Assembly (NCBI GenBank): GCA_015056725.1
Contig: SVFS01000006.1
Coordinates: 1-64,000 of the forward strand
Reading direction: 5' to 3'
Source: Lachnospiraceae bacterium
Lineage (GTDB): Bacteria > Bacillota > Clostridia > Lachnospirales > Lachnospiraceae
Length of the DNA stretch: 64,000 nucleotides
Shown: positions 23,724-33,078 of the stretch, in pieces
Layout: each line of letters opens with the position of its first letter
Numbering within the stretch: position 1 is the first letter of the stretch
Made by a program: the position numbers and the translations under genes
The notes under the pieces: generated by a model
What the model saw: the letters and a program-made list of their open reading frames with translations, nothing else
Told to the model about the DNA's origin: nothing
Database searches by the model: none

Positions 23724-25772
23724 CTATTCTTCCTTCGCCAGAAGCATCATAATGTCATTACTTCTTTCTACGAATTTCGCCATAGCATCGCCACTTAACG
23801 GTGCATTCTGCAGTTTTGCAAGGTCATATAACTGTTCACAAATCATGCCTGTATTTTCATCCTCTTCATGATTCATAACATACTGTACAAGTGGATGATT
23901 TGCATTTAACACGAGTGTTTCTCCTTCGCCGCCAAACATGCCCATATCCATACCATTCATGGCATACATTTTCATCATGTCCTGCATCCTGCGCGTTTCC
24001 TCGGATACTGTCAGCATAGAAGAAATCTTTTTATTTTTCAGCTTTTCAATTTTCACTGCAAAAGCTTCTTTCTTTAACGCTTTCTTCATTACATCAGCAA
24101 TCTTTTCTGCCGCCTGAGTAAATTCCTTTTCTGCCTTTTTGGACGTTTTGGATTTCAAATCGTCTGTCAAATCCGCATCAATACGTTTAAAGGTAATACC
24201 TTCATTTTTACTTTCAAGCTGCTGTACAAACGGCTGGTCGATGTTGTGTGTAAGAATCACTGCATCCATCTTTGCTGCCTTAAACATATTGATGTACTGG
24301 CTCTGCTGCTGTTCATCGGTTACATAGTAGACGACTTTTTCTTTCTTTTCGTCTGTGTCCTCTATCTTATCATCATCTTCTACGATTTCTGCTTCTACCT
24401 TTTCGCCATTTTCATCGACTGCAGATGCTTCTTCCACATCGATTTTGTTTACTTCCAGGCATTCCGGCAGAGTCAGATATTTTCCGTCTAAGTTCTTAAA
24501 CAGAATATAATCTGTCATTTTTTCACAGAACTTATCATCCTTTAAGCAGCCAAATTTAATAAACGGACTAATATCATCCCAGTATTTATCGTATTCTTCC
24601 TTATCTGTCTTACACATTCCGGAAAGCTTGTCTGCTACCTTCTTTGTAATGTAATCGCTGATTTTCTTTACAAATCCATCGTTCTGAAGAGCACTTCTGG
24701 ATACATTCAGCGGTAAATCAGGACAATCAATTACACCCTTTAAGAGAAGTAAGAACTCCGGAATTACTTCTTTAATATTATCTGCGATAAATACCTGATT
24801 GTTATACAATTTAATCTTTCCTTCGATAGATTCATATTCCATGTTGATTTTCGGGAAATATAAAATACCCTTCAGGTTAAACGGGTAATCCATATTTAAA
24901 TGAATCCAGAACAAAGGCTCTTTATAGTCGCGGAATACTTTACGATAAAATTCCAAATATTCTTCCTTTGTACAATCATTTGGACGTTTTGCCCAAAGCG
25001 GCTGTGTGTCATTCAAAAGCTCAGGACGCTTCACTATTTTCAGTTTCTGCTCATCTTCGTCCTTTTCTTTTGCAATTTCTTCAACTACAACATCTGATTC
25101 CAATTTTTCAGACGCAGAAATCACCTGTGTATCTTTTGTGTTTTCCTTAGCTAAATAAATCTCTGTCGGCATAAAGGAACAATATTTCTGTATAACGCTT
25201 CTTGCTTCATACTCATTACAGTATTTCAGGCAATCTTCGTTTAAGAATAACGTAATGACTGTACCAACCTCTGCCTTATCGCCATCTTCCATTGTAAACT
25301 CTGTACCACCGTCACATTCCCAATGTACCGGCACTGCGCCTTCTTTATAAGAAAGGGTATCAATATGCACTTCGTCTGCAACCATAAATGCAGAATAGAA
25401 GCCAAGACCAAAATGACCGATAATCTGGTCTTCATTTGTCTTATCCTTATACTGTGCGATAAAATCTGTTGCTCCTGAGAATGCAATCTGATTAATATAT
25501 TCTTCTACTTCGTCTGCTGTCATACCAAGACCATTATCCATAATCTTGATTGTCTTCTTTTCAGGATCAATCATGACCTGAATTTTGGCTTTAAACTCAT
25601 CCGGAAGAGTATATTCTCCCATCATATCCAGTTTTTTTAGTTTTGTAATTGCATCACATCCATTGGAGATTAATTCTCTGTAAAAAATATCCTGGTCGGA
25701 ATATAACCATTTTTTGATAATTGGAAAAATATTATCACTGTTAATTGATAAACTTCCGCTTTTCGCTGCCAT
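23724..25772 (-). CDS. htpG: molecular chaperone HtpG (Hsp90)
   Basis: A 682-residue Hsp90 with the N-terminal GHKL ATPase (ELISNGCDAITKLK, IMDNGLGMT, GHFGLGFYSAFMVAD), a middle domain with LPLNVSRSALQND, and a C-terminal dimerisation region carrying an acidic insert (EIVEDDDKIEDTDEKKEK). It acts as an ATP-driven cytosolic chaperone. AAAGGAG precedes the ATG. The upstream region contains a sigma-A promoter and a perfect CIRCE element, so HrcA repression is expected. The gene ends before a terminator hairpin that overlaps the sleC start. Confidence 0.96.
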   Translation of the reverse strand: MAAKSGSLSINSDNIFPIIKKWLYSDQDIFYRELISNGCDAITKLKKLDMMGEYTLPDEFKAKIQVMIDPEKKTIKIMDNGLGMTADEVEEYINQIAFSGATDFIAQYKDKTNEDQIIGHFGLGFYSAFMVADEVHIDTLSYKEGAVPVHWECDGGTEFTMEDGDKAEVGTVITLFLNEDCLKYCNEYEARSVIQKYCSFMPTEIYLAKENTKDTQVISASEKLESDVVVEEIAKEKDEDEQKLKIVKRPELLNDTQPLWAKRPNDCTKEEYLEFYRKVFRDYKEPLFWIHLNMDYPFNLKGILYFPKINMEYESIEGKIKLYNNQVFIADNIKEVIPEFLLLLKGVIDCPDLPLNVSRSALQNDGFVKKISDYITKKVADKLSGMCKTDKEEYDKYWDDISPFIKFGCLKDDKFCEKMTDYILFKNLDGKYLTLPECLEVNKIDVEEASAVDENGEKVEAEIVEDDDKIEDTDEKKEKVVYYVTDEQQQSQYINMFKAAKMDAVILTHNIDQPFVQQLESKNEGITFKRIDADLTDDLKSKTSKKAEKEFTQAAEKIADVMKKALKKEAFAVKIEKLKNKKISSMLTVSEETRRMQDMMKMYAMNGMDMGMFGGEGETLVLNANHPLVQYVMNHEEDENTGMICEQLYDLAKLQNAPLSGDAMAKFVERSNDIMMLLAKEE

Positions 25773-25859
25773 ATAAATCGCTCCTTTTCTTTCTATATTT
25801 TCTATTTATCATATATCCCCAAAATGACCGATTCATCTATGTCATTTTTTCTACATAGT

Positions 25860-25888
25860 AGTTTATCTCTTTCCCTTTCTATCGTCAA
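25860..25888 (-). promoter_or_regulatory. sigma-A promoter of htpG
   Basis: On the minus strand TTGACG (25888-25883), a 17-base spacer and TAAACT (25865-25860). The CIRCE element lies seven bases upstream of the -35 box. Confidence 0.65.
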
Positions 25889-25895
25889 GGCAAAA

Positions 25896-25922
25896 TTAGC
25901 ACTCAAAACTTTTGAGTGCTAA
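25896..25922. promoter_or_regulatory. CIRCE element (HrcA operator)
   Basis: TTAGCACTC, nine bases, GAGTGCTAA: an exact match to the CIRCE consensus inverted repeat that HrcA binds. It stands 124 bases before htpG on that gene's strand and about 100 bases after the 3' end of the foldase gene, so htpG is the only plausible target. Confidence 0.95.
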
Positions 25923-26023
25923 CAATTCCTTGTAACCCCTTATAAAATGGGCATTTCTGCAATTCTAAAATTTTTATGAACTCCTTCATAATCTATAAAA
26001 TCACATAATCATTCCGTCTGTTT

Positions 26024-27064
26024 CTATGAATTATATATGTCAAAGAAATCTGCCGTTGTGATTTTCTCATCCTTCAGCATGGAGATTTCGCTCCATACTT
26101 CCTCATTCATATTACGAATCAAAGTATTTACAAAACTGTCATATTCCTGACTAAAAATATCATTCCGTCGTTGTTCTACTATTTTAATCTTGTTAGCATC
26201 GGTCTCTTCTTTATTAAACGTGCTGACACATTTCAAAAGATAGTAGCCGTCCTCCAATTCAAAAATGCGGCTCAGTTCTTCATTACCAAGGTTAAATGCA
26301 ATCTCTTCGTATTCCGGATCCATTTCTCCTTTTCCAAAAGAAAGCGTATGCTCCTGCGAATCGCTGTACTCATCCATCAATGCTTCAAAATCCTCTCCTG
26401 CAGCTGCTCTGGTTACTGCCCCTGTCAGTTTCGAGTATGCATAACGCTTTTCCGCTTCATCCAGCGGAATCTGCTTTCCGGAAGCATCACGTCTATACGT
26501 ACGCACCACAATCTGCTGTACTGTTATTTTACGGGCTTCATCATCACTGATTTCAGGATTCACATCCTGAATAATATATTCATATACTTTATTGGCAATA
26601 GCATATTCTGTATATAATCGCTCGATGGTCGCTTTGGATACATCCATCGCTTCTTTTTCCGTATCATTCAATGACTCAAAGTACTGCTTTGCCGATGCCT
26701 CTACTTTTTCCTTTTCCGCATCATTCAATTGCACATCATAGTTTTCTGCCATCAGATTCATTGTCTTAATCTGTGCAAGCTGGGCAAGTACGGATTGTTT
26801 AATACTCTCTTCCAGAGAAGCTCCTCCGGTATCTACATCCCATATTTCTTTTCCGTACACCTGCTCGTATTGATTTTGCATATTCGTCAGATATACCATT
26901 ACCTCCGGCTTATAACAGGAGGCTGTTTCTATACGAAACACTTCATCCTTTGCAAATCCGGTGGTCAAAACGATTTTCGTATCTTCATTCAATTTTCCGC
27001 AGCCTGTCAGTAAGAATCCTATCATAAGAACAGGCAATATTAATTTCGTTATTCTATTTTTCAT
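26024..27064 (-). CDS. PrsA/SurA-like foldase lipoprotein
   Basis: A 346-residue exported lipoprotein: signal peptide with lipobox LLTGC (Cys22), then a SurA/PrsA-like helical chaperone region (residues 50-165) and a parvulin-like prolyl isomerase region (residues 180-275: ITVQQIVVRTYRRD, EDFEALMDEYSD, LSFGKGEMDPEYEEIAF). PrsA-type proteins help secreted proteins fold outside the membrane. The parvulin core lacks some usual residues, so isomerase activity is uncertain. folA ends 68 bases upstream. The fold assignment rests on motif order. Confidence 0.75.
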   Translation of the reverse strand: MKNRITKLILPVLMIGFLLTGCGKLNEDTKIVLTTGFAKDEVFRIETASCYKPEVMVYLTNMQNQYEQVYGKEIWDVDTGGASLEESIKQSVLAQLAQIKTMNLMAENYDVQLNDAEKEKVEASAKQYFESLNDTEKEAMDVSKATIERLYTEYAIANKVYEYIIQDVNPEISDDEARKITVQQIVVRTYRRDASGKQIPLDEAEKRYAYSKLTGAVTRAAAGEDFEALMDEYSDSQEHTLSFGKGEMDPEYEEIAFNLGNEELSRIFELEDGYYLLKCVSTFNKEETDANKIKIVEQRRNDIFSQEYDSFVNTLIRNMNEEVWSEISMLKDEKITTADFFDIYNS

Positions 27065-27132
27065 GTATCCTGCTCTCCGATACCTTCTTTGTCGGCTATC
27101 TTCTAATCATTGCGTCTTATCCGAAGCCTGAA

Positions 27133-27621
27133 TTATTTGCGTTCATACTTCACAAAATGATAGGTCAGGTCAAAATACACCTGTTCATCACTTGCAGCCG
27201 TAATCTGCCAAGCCTCATCTTCGTCAAGATTCGGATGATATGCATCTGCATCATATGCCATATCTATTTTTGTGATATGTGCCACATCACAATACGGAAG
27301 CATTTGCTTATATATACTTTCGCCACCGATAATATATATATCTTCACTTGGGTAATTCTTCAATTCTTCCAAAAGCTCTTCGATGCTATGTACGACAACA
27401 GCACCCTCTGCTTTATAGTCTTTGTTTGTAGAAAGTACAATATTTGTACGATTTTTTAATGGTTTTCCGCCGGGGAAAGTTTCCATTGTCTTTCTACCAA
27501 GCACGACTACCTTTCCTGTCGTTTCTTCCCTGAAAAATTTCTGGTCACTCGGAATTCTGACAAGTAATTCGTTTTTATTTCCAATCGCCCAATTTTCATC
27601 TACTGCTGCAATTAAATTCAT
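27133..27621 (-). CDS. folA: dihydrofolate reductase
   Basis: Reduces dihydrofolate to tetrahydrofolate with NADPH. The 162-residue protein has the DHFR markers MNLIAAVDENWAIGNKNEL at the N-terminus, VVLGRKTMETFPGGKPLKNR in the cofactor region and IYIIGGESIYKQMLPYCD near the second GG motif. The substrate-anchoring acid, usually at position 27, is replaced in register by Ser/Asp in RIPSDQKFF. The gene follows thyA by 71 bases in the same direction; ThyA produces the dihydrofolate that FolA recycles, so the pairing is functional. Confidence 0.95.
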   Translation of the reverse strand: MNLIAAVDENWAIGNKNELLVRIPSDQKFFREETTGKVVVLGRKTMETFPGGKPLKNRTNIVLSTNKDYKAEGAVVVHSIEELLEELKNYPSEDIYIIGGESIYKQMLPYCDVAHITKIDMAYDADAYHPNLDEDEAWQITAASDEQVYFDLTYHFVKYERK

Positions 27622-27692
27622 ATCTGTTTTCTCCAGTCTTCTTATTAACGCATGGGTTATTCTTATCTTTCATTTTCCCACGCCCTTAGCTA

Positions 27693-28541
27693 CTATATCG
27701 CAATCGGAATGTTAAGCACCTGAGGTCCCGTAATATAGTTTTCTACTTTCACATCATCTCTTGTAAACTGATAGAAGTCTTTTATTTCAGGATTCAGCCA
27801 GAACTTTGGTGCTTCATAGCATTCTCTCTGAATCAGTTCTTCAATAATCGGAATATGTCTGTCATAAATATGCGCATCCGCAATCACATGGACAAGCTCG
27901 CCTACCTGCATATCGCAAACCTGTGCAAGCATATGCACAAGTACGGCATACTGTACTACATTCCAGTTATTTGCAGCCAGAATATCCTGTGAACGCTGAT
28001 TTAAAATGGCATTTAATGTAAGCTTCTCTTCGCCCTTTTTCTGCGTCACGTTAAAGGTCATGGAATACGCACACGGATAAAGACGCATTTCGTGTAAATC
28101 CTGATGTACATAGATATTTGTCATAATACGGCGGCTGAACGGATTATTCTTAAGGTCATAAATGACTCTGTCAACCTGGTCCATCATGCCTTCCTTGTAC
28201 TGGTGCTTTACACCCATCTGATAACCATACGCTTTTCCGATAGAACCGTTTTCATCTGCCCACTCATCCCAGATATGACTATGAAGATCATGAATATTAT
28301 TGGATTTTTGCTGCCAAATCCAAAGCATTTCATCCGTTGCACTTTTTAATGCTGTTTTGCGCAGTGTTATCAGCGGAAATTCCTTGGACAAGTCATACCG
28401 GTTAACTACACCGAATTTTTTAATTGTATAGGCCGGTGTACCGTCTTCCCAATGAGGTCTTACCTTTTCTCCTTCCGTACTTGTACCATTTTCCAAAATA
28501 TCCTTACACATATCAATAAAAATCTTATCTGCTAAACTCAT
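27693..28541 (-). CDS. thyA: thymidylate synthase
   Basis: Converts dUMP to dTMP using methylene-tetrahydrofolate. The 282-residue protein has the family order: FPLITLRKT, IWDEWADENGSIGKAYG, FSRRIMTNIYVHQDL, the nucleophile block LYPCAYSMTFNV, NQRSQDILAANNWNVVQYA and the C-terminal VLNIPIAI. The nucleophile context differs from the standard PPCH and the following blocks are also divergent, so this is a separate ThyA branch. The start at 28541 has AGGAG five bases upstream and lies eight bases after the upstream stop. folA follows. It is probably read with the beta-CASP gene. Confidence 0.92.
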   Translation of the reverse strand: MSLADKIFIDMCKDILENGTSTEGEKVRPHWEDGTPAYTIKKFGVVNRYDLSKEFPLITLRKTALKSATDEMLWIWQQKSNNIHDLHSHIWDEWADENGSIGKAYGYQMGVKHQYKEGMMDQVDRVIYDLKNNPFSRRIMTNIYVHQDLHEMRLYPCAYSMTFNVTQKKGEEKLTLNAILNQRSQDILAANNWNVVQYAVLVHMLAQVCDMQVGELVHVIADAHIYDRHIPIIEELIQRECYEAPKFWLNPEIKDFYQFTRDDVKVENYITGPQVLNIPIAI

Positions 28542-28549
28542 ACGTTCTC

Positions 28550-30148
28550 CTATCTGTCCCATTTATCACATAATGCATTAATCTGGTCCGCAAATTTTGC
28601 CAGGTCTTTATTTGTACCGCCCTGATTCCGTTCAATGACTGCCATCAGACGCTTGCCTGCTGCCACAAGTCTGCTGTATACACCTGAAACAATAACCGCT
28701 TTCTTCTTAACCGGTACCGGTGAAGCCTCAAACAGAAGCTTATCCGTAGCCATATCAAACTCTGTTCCCGAATACGGTGCGTACGTTCTGTATCCATACT
28801 CTACCTTCAGACATTCTGCAAAGGATTTACATACACCATCTTCGCCGTGCACGATAAAGACACGTCTTGGTTTTTCTTCAAAACCGCCAAGCCATGCTAT
28901 CAGTCCGTTTTTATCCGCATGTCCCGAAAGTCCCGGGATTGTCTGAATGTTTGCACGAACTTCGATTGGTTCCCCAAACAGTCTGACCATCTCCGCACCT
29001 TCCAAAATAGCACGTCCCAATGTTCCGATTGCCTGATAGCCCACGAATAAAATCGTACATTCTTCCCGCCACAGATTATGCTTCAAATGATGTCTGATAC
29101 GGCCTGCTTCACACATACCGGAAGCTGAGATGATAACCTTCGGCTCATTATCAAAGTTAATCATTTTGGATTCTTCACTTGTAATGGAAAGCTTTAAGCC
29201 CGGGAATCTAATAGGATTAATTCCCTGCTTTACAAGTTCCATTGCTTCTTCATCAAAGCAGCTGTTAATGTTTCTATTAAAAATCTCTGTAGCTTCAACT
29301 GCTAACGGACTGTCTACAAAAACAGAAAAATCTTCATGTCCTTTTATCATTTTATCCATTTTAATCTGGCGTAGGAAGTATAGCATTTCCTGTGTTCTTC
29401 CTACAGCAAAGGAAGGAATTACCACATTACCGCCCTTATCGAATGTCTCCTGGATAATCTTAGCAAGCTCTGCCACATAGTCGATACGTTCCTCCGAATG
29501 CAGGCGATCTCCGTAAGTAGATTCCATGACAACATAGTCTGCGTCTTTTGTAATTTCCGGGTCCTTAATAAGTGGCTGGTTTAAATTGCCGATATCGCCG
29601 GAAAATACAATTTTCTTCGTTTTATCTACTTCTGTTATCCATATTTCAATACTTGCCGAACCAAGCAGATGTCCAATATCTGTAAAGCGGATATCAATAC
29701 CTTCACAAAGCTCTATTCTCTGACCATATTCACACGGAACCAGCTTTCTGATAATACCGTCTGCATCCTCCATCGTATAAAGCGGCTCTACTACTGACAT
29801 CTGGGAACTTCTTTTGGCTTTTCTGTTTTTCCATTCTGCTTCCTGCATCTGAATATGGGCGCAATCACGAAGCATGATACTACACAAATCTGTTGTAGCC
29901 TCTGTTGTCAGCACCTGTCCTCTAAAGCCTCTTGCATAAAGAAGCGGCAGCATTCCCGAATGATCCACATGTGCATGTGTCAAAAGCACATAATCAATAA
30001 GTGCTTCCTGCACAGGCAGCTCCACATTCTCAAAAACGTTAATTCCCTGCTCCATTCCATAATCCACAAGAATGTGTTTCCCACAGGCTTCCAGATAATG
30101 ACAGCTTCCCGTAACCTCATGAGCTGCACCGATAAACATTAATTTCAT
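28550..30148 (-). CDS. beta-CASP metallo-beta-lactamase-fold hydrolase
   Basis: A 532-residue protein of the MBL/beta-CASP family with C-terminal RNA-specificity region. The zinc-binding signature is THAHVDHSG, with the further motifs FTDIGHLLGSASI, VFSGDIG and SGHADKNGL. Members are ribonucleases or exonucleases acting on RNA, though many bacterial homologues of this YsdA-like class have no defined substrate. AGGAGG precedes the ATG at 30146-30148. thyA starts eight bases after its stop, suggesting an operon. It is not RNase J by length and motif order. Confidence 0.88.
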   Translation of the reverse strand: MKLMFIGAAHEVTGSCHYLEACGKHILVDYGMEQGINVFENVELPVQEALIDYVLLTHAHVDHSGMLPLLYARGFRGQVLTTEATTDLCSIMLRDCAHIQMQEAEWKNRKAKRSSQMSVVEPLYTMEDADGIIRKLVPCEYGQRIELCEGIDIRFTDIGHLLGSASIEIWITEVDKTKKIVFSGDIGNLNQPLIKDPEITKDADYVVMESTYGDRLHSEERIDYVAELAKIIQETFDKGGNVVIPSFAVGRTQEMLYFLRQIKMDKMIKGHEDFSVFVDSPLAVEATEIFNRNINSCFDEEAMELVKQGINPIRFPGLKLSITSEESKMINFDNEPKVIISASGMCEAGRIRHHLKHNLWREECTILFVGYQAIGTLGRAILEGAEMVRLFGEPIEVRANIQTIPGLSGHADKNGLIAWLGGFEEKPRRVFIVHGEDGVCKSFAECLKVEYGYRTYAPYSGTEFDMATDKLLFEASPVPVKKKAVIVSGVYSRLVAAGKRLMAVIERNQGGTNKDLAKFADQINALCDKWDR

Positions 30149-30258
30149 GCTACTACCTCCTTTACACACTTTATTCCATGCATAGCATATATTACTTTAT
30201 ATTATATCAACTCTACTGATATTTTTCACTTGTTTTATTGTGTTCTTTCATTAGAAAT

Positions 30259-31005
30259 TTAACCTATAACCGTTCTTACAAAATAGAGAATCAGTAAATG
30301 CAGCGGATAAAATGCATAGCAGAAATACTGCCATATTTTTCCTCCAGGACCTTTCTTGCCACGATATAGAAGCGGCAGCGCAAAACCGGTAATGGTAAAC
30401 GGATTCCCAATAAGTACACAAAAGCCTAAAAGCTGTCCGACAATTCTATACTGCCAAAACTCATACATTGCGGCAATAATCAATACTCCTTTATAAGAGT
30501 AATCTGTTTTCATAAGCCAGGCAATGCCCATACCTGCTGCCAATACGAGCAAACGCAGCAAGCCTCTCTGCCACTCCTTTTGAATTTTCACGCTCTCACG
30601 AATCTGCTTCAGGCCACAAATCACACCAAATCCGATTAGTAAGGTAAAAAACACGTTCTGCTTTTCCCATATTCCCAGTACGTTGGATGCCATATCATAT
30701 ATGCCTTCTGAAAGTAATGCAAATCCTGCAAGGCGAAGTGCATACTTTTTCTTATTCTTTGTATGCAGCAATCCTTCTACTAACAGGAAACAATATATTG
30801 GAAATGCTGCCCGGCCAATATTTCTAAGAACTCTGTAAAATACATAAATATCCTCCGGAATCCCTTGCCCCTTAACCGCATACGGATAATATATCAGTAT
30901 GGCTCCAATATGATCTATGAACATAGTAATCATTGCAATCAGTTTCAATGAAAATGCTGATAATTCTATATTATTTCCTATACTACTTTTTGTTTTCATC
31001 ATCAT
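30259..31005 (-). CDS. TraX-family membrane protein
   Basis: A 248-residue protein with about seven hydrophobic helices. The opening LSAFSLKLIAMITMFIDHIGAIL and later FPIYCFLLVEG and YAFYPLHLLIL are hallmarks of TraX, the acyltransferase that acetylates F pilin. Chromosomal TraX homologues are common in Firmicutes and have no pilin partner; they probably acylate another surface component. No conjugation genes are nearby. GGAA upstream of triple ATG gives some start ambiguity. Confidence 0.85.
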   Translation of the reverse strand: MMMKTKSSIGNNIELSAFSLKLIAMITMFIDHIGAILIYYPYAVKGQGIPEDIYVFYRVLRNIGRAAFPIYCFLLVEGLLHTKNKKKYALRLAGFALLSEGIYDMASNVLGIWEKQNVFFTLLIGFGVICGLKQIRESVKIQKEWQRGLLRLLVLAAGMGIAWLMKTDYSYKGVLIIAAMYEFWQYRIVGQLLGFCVLIGNPFTITGFALPLLYRGKKGPGGKIWQYFCYAFYPLHLLILYFVRTVIG

Positions 31006-31098
31006 AACATTCCACTTTCAAAATATATTTCATTCCTTGTCTTTACTGTTTAATATATTAACACATCTATCCTTTGGATTCATCCATGAAATATGTGA

Positions 31099-31127
31099 TT
31101 GTATGCCTTTCTTTTCTATAGTAAAAT
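31099..31127 (+). promoter_or_regulatory. sigma-A promoter of the hemerythrin gene
   Basis: TTGTAT (31099-31104), a 17-base spacer and TAAAAT (31122-31127), about 33 bases before the start codon, which has AAAGGAGG in front of it. Confidence 0.55.
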
Positions 31128-31159
31128 AGATTTATAATAAACTACAAAGGAGGCATCTC

Positions 31160-31549
31160 ATGTACGAATTTCTTGATGATTATGTAACAGGTATTGAATC
31201 TATTGACGACGAACACAGACGCTTATTTGAAATTGCAGACGAAACATATCGTTTAAGTAAGGAAGAATTCTTAGTTGATAAGTACGATCAGGTACGTCAT
31301 ATCCTAGGCGAATTAAAAGATTATGCCCTACTGCATTTTGAACACGAAGAAGCCTATATGGAAAGTATCAACTATAAGAAAATGTTCATGCAAAAAGTAC
31401 AGCATGACCAGTTCCGTGAAAAAGTAAATAATCTCGATTTAGATCATCTGGATGAAAATTCCGATGAAATGATTGATGAAATCCTTACTTTCCTGACCAA
31501 TTGGTTGATTAATCATATCTTAGAACACGACAAACAAATCGGAATGTAA
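31160..31549 (+). CDS. bacteriohemerythrin
   Basis: A 129-residue single-domain hemerythrin. All di-iron ligands are in place: His19 in DDEHRRLFE, His59 and Glu63 in HFEHEE, His82 in QHDQF, and His119 with Asp124 in HILEHD. Such proteins bind O2 at a di-iron site and in anaerobes serve as oxygen sensors, scavengers or iron stores. It is a single-gene unit with its own promoter and terminator. Confidence 0.93.
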   Translation: MYEFLDDYVTGIESIDDEHRRLFEIADETYRLSKEEFLVDKYDQVRHILGELKDYALLHFEHEEAYMESINYKKMFMQKVQHDQFREKVNNLDLDHLDENSDEMIDEILTFLTNWLINHILEHDKQIGM

Positions 31550-31560
31550 CATATAACACA

Positions 31561-31591
31561 AAGAAGTATCTGCCATAAGCAGATACTTCTT
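31561..31591 (+). terminator. terminator of the hemerythrin gene
   Basis: Perfect 13-bp stem AAGAAGTATCTGC / GCAGATACTTCTT with loop CATAA, then TTTTATC, 11 bases past the stop codon. Confidence 0.92.
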
Positions 31592-31771
31592 TTTTATCAT
31601 CGCTCATATCTTCAAACACTACCTCTTACTGTTATATTTTTACCTCTTGCTAAAAACCTATTTACATTTTTCCCTATTCCTTTATACTTAACTCATCCCG
31701 GAAGCAATATCGCAAGCACACACTCTCTTGCGAACACAAAGAGCTTCTATGTGTAAAAAGGTGGTGAGAAT

Positions 31772-32233
31772 ATGAAAATACGAATTGAAATGGAGGACGC
31801 TTTGGAAGAAGACGAAATCATTATCAGGTGTAGTCAACTGACAGAAGAAATCATCCGGCTGCAGAGGATGCTTCAACAGGAAAGCAACAATTCAGGTCAA
31901 TTCATATTGTATAAGGAAGATACGGAATACTACGTACCGCTTACTGACATTCTTTTTTTCGAAACTGAATCGGGAAGTGTGCGCGTACATACCAGAGCCG
32001 AAGTATACGAAACCAAATATAAGCTATACGAATTGGAAGAAATCCTTCCCGGCCATTTCCTTAGAATTTCTAAATCTGCTATTGTCAATTGCGACCAGAT
32101 TTATTCTGTCAGCCGAAATCTGACAGCATCCAGTCTGATTGAATTCCGCAATACGCATAAACAGATTTATGTTTCCAGAGCATATTACAAAGTATTAAAA
32201 AGTAAATTAGATGAAAAGAGGTTATTAAAATGA
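31772..32233 (+). CDS. LytTR-domain DNA-binding regulator
   Basis: A 153-residue protein whose C-terminal 100 residues form a LytTR domain (YYVPLTDILFFETESGSVRV, GHFLRISKSAIVNCDQI). No receiver domain is present, so it is a stand-alone LytTR regulator with a short helical N-terminus, the kind paired with an inhibitory membrane protein. AAGGTGGTGAGA precedes the ATG. The stop overlaps the next start as ATGA. A TTTACA/TATACT promoter pair (16-base spacing) and an inverted repeat CGCAAG/CTTGCG (31711-31732) lie in the leader and may be autoregulatory. Confidence 0.88.
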   Translation: MKIRIEMEDALEEDEIIIRCSQLTEEIIRLQRMLQQESNNSGQFILYKEDTEYYVPLTDILFFETESGSVRVHTRAEVYETKYKLYELEEILPGHFLRISKSAIVNCDQIYSVSRNLTASSLIEFRNTHKQIYVSRAYYKVLKSKLDEKRLLK

Positions 32234-32967
32234 GTAAAAGAAAAATTGGATGGGGTTTATTATTTATCGCAGCAGCAATCTTTTTGGTTGTCAACCATTT
32301 AGGATTATTAAGTGCAGACATCAGTGTCTTACGCGTATTCCTTGCCGCTGCCTTTCTGTGTGGTCTTGTAGATGGTATTAAAAACAGAAGTTTTCCGGGT
32401 ATTTTCTTCTCAATTGCTTTCTTGTGGGCTACTATCGATAATGTCCTTGGTGTACCGGAACTTTCTTTATGGATTTTATTATCTGCAGCATTATTTTTAT
32501 CAATCGGATTTTCTTTCCTGTTTCCGGAATCGTATAAACGAAAATACGAAAAACATATGCATGACCAAAAATGGAAAGATTATGAAGACGGTGATAAAGT
32601 CGGCGAACACCAGACCGTTATTGATGAAACCGCTTCTGAAGAAGTATATTGTTTCAACCGTTTTGGTGCTACTACCAAATATGTCAATACAAGCAATTTA
32701 AGAAGTGCCCGTCTGGAAAATCACTTTGGCGAAATGAAAGTCTACTTTGATCACGCTGAAATCACACAAAATCAGATCACCATTTCCGTTGATAATTCAT
32801 TTGGTGAAATGCAGTTATATTTCCCACGCCACTGGAATGTACAGGTAAATGTAAATGCTACTCTTGCTGACGTAAGTGAGAAAAACGCAAAAGCTTCCGC
32901 TGAATTTCCACGTGTTCTCTTAACAGGAAATACCAGTCTTGGAGAAGTAGCTATTTTCTATATTTAA
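32230..32967 (+). CDS. LiaF-like membrane protein
   Basis: A 245-residue protein with four hydrophobic segments in the first 100 residues and a C-terminal beta-rich domain (VYCFNRFGATTKYV, LENHFGEMKVYFDHAEI, NSFGEMQLYFPRHW, LGEVAIFYI) resembling the LiaF/YvqF repeat. LiaF-type proteins sense or modulate cell-envelope stress. It is translationally coupled to the LytTR regulator, and pairs of this kind work as regulator and membrane inhibitor. The signal sensed is unknown. Confidence 0.8.
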   Translation: MSKRKIGWGLLFIAAAIFLVVNHLGLLSADISVLRVFLAAAFLCGLVDGIKNRSFPGIFFSIAFLWATIDNVLGVPELSLWILLSAALFLSIGFSFLFPESYKRKYEKHMHDQKWKDYEDGDKVGEHQTVIDETASEEVYCFNRFGATTKYVNTSNLRSARLENHFGEMKVYFDHAEITQNQITISVDNSFGEMQLYFPRHWNVQVNVNATLADVSEKNAKASAEFPRVLLTGNTSLGEVAIFYI

Positions 32968-32996
32968 CTCTAAGAACATTTCGCGTAGTAAAAAAC

Positions 32997-33050
32997 AATA
33001 CCGGCCGCCCAAAAATCAGACCAACTATCTGACTGGGAACGGTCGGTATT
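32997..33050 (+). terminator. terminator after the LytTR/LiaF pair
   Basis: Outer arms AATACCGGCCG and CGGTCGGTATT (one G-U) with inner pairing CAGA/TCTG and CCC/GGG, followed by TTTTATTGTTT. Confidence 0.8.
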
Positions 33051-33078
33051 TTTATTGTTTCTTTCTATTCCATTTTTC

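Noticed and set aside
30259-31005. Conjugative element signalled by TraX
   Set aside because: No relaxase, pilus, coupling protein or transfer origin is nearby. TraX homologues are common as single chromosomal genes in Firmicutes.
31711-31732. LytTR operator at CGCAAG/CTTGCG
   Set aside because: It is an inverted repeat, while LytTR proteins bind direct repeats; kept only as a remark in the LytTR entry.
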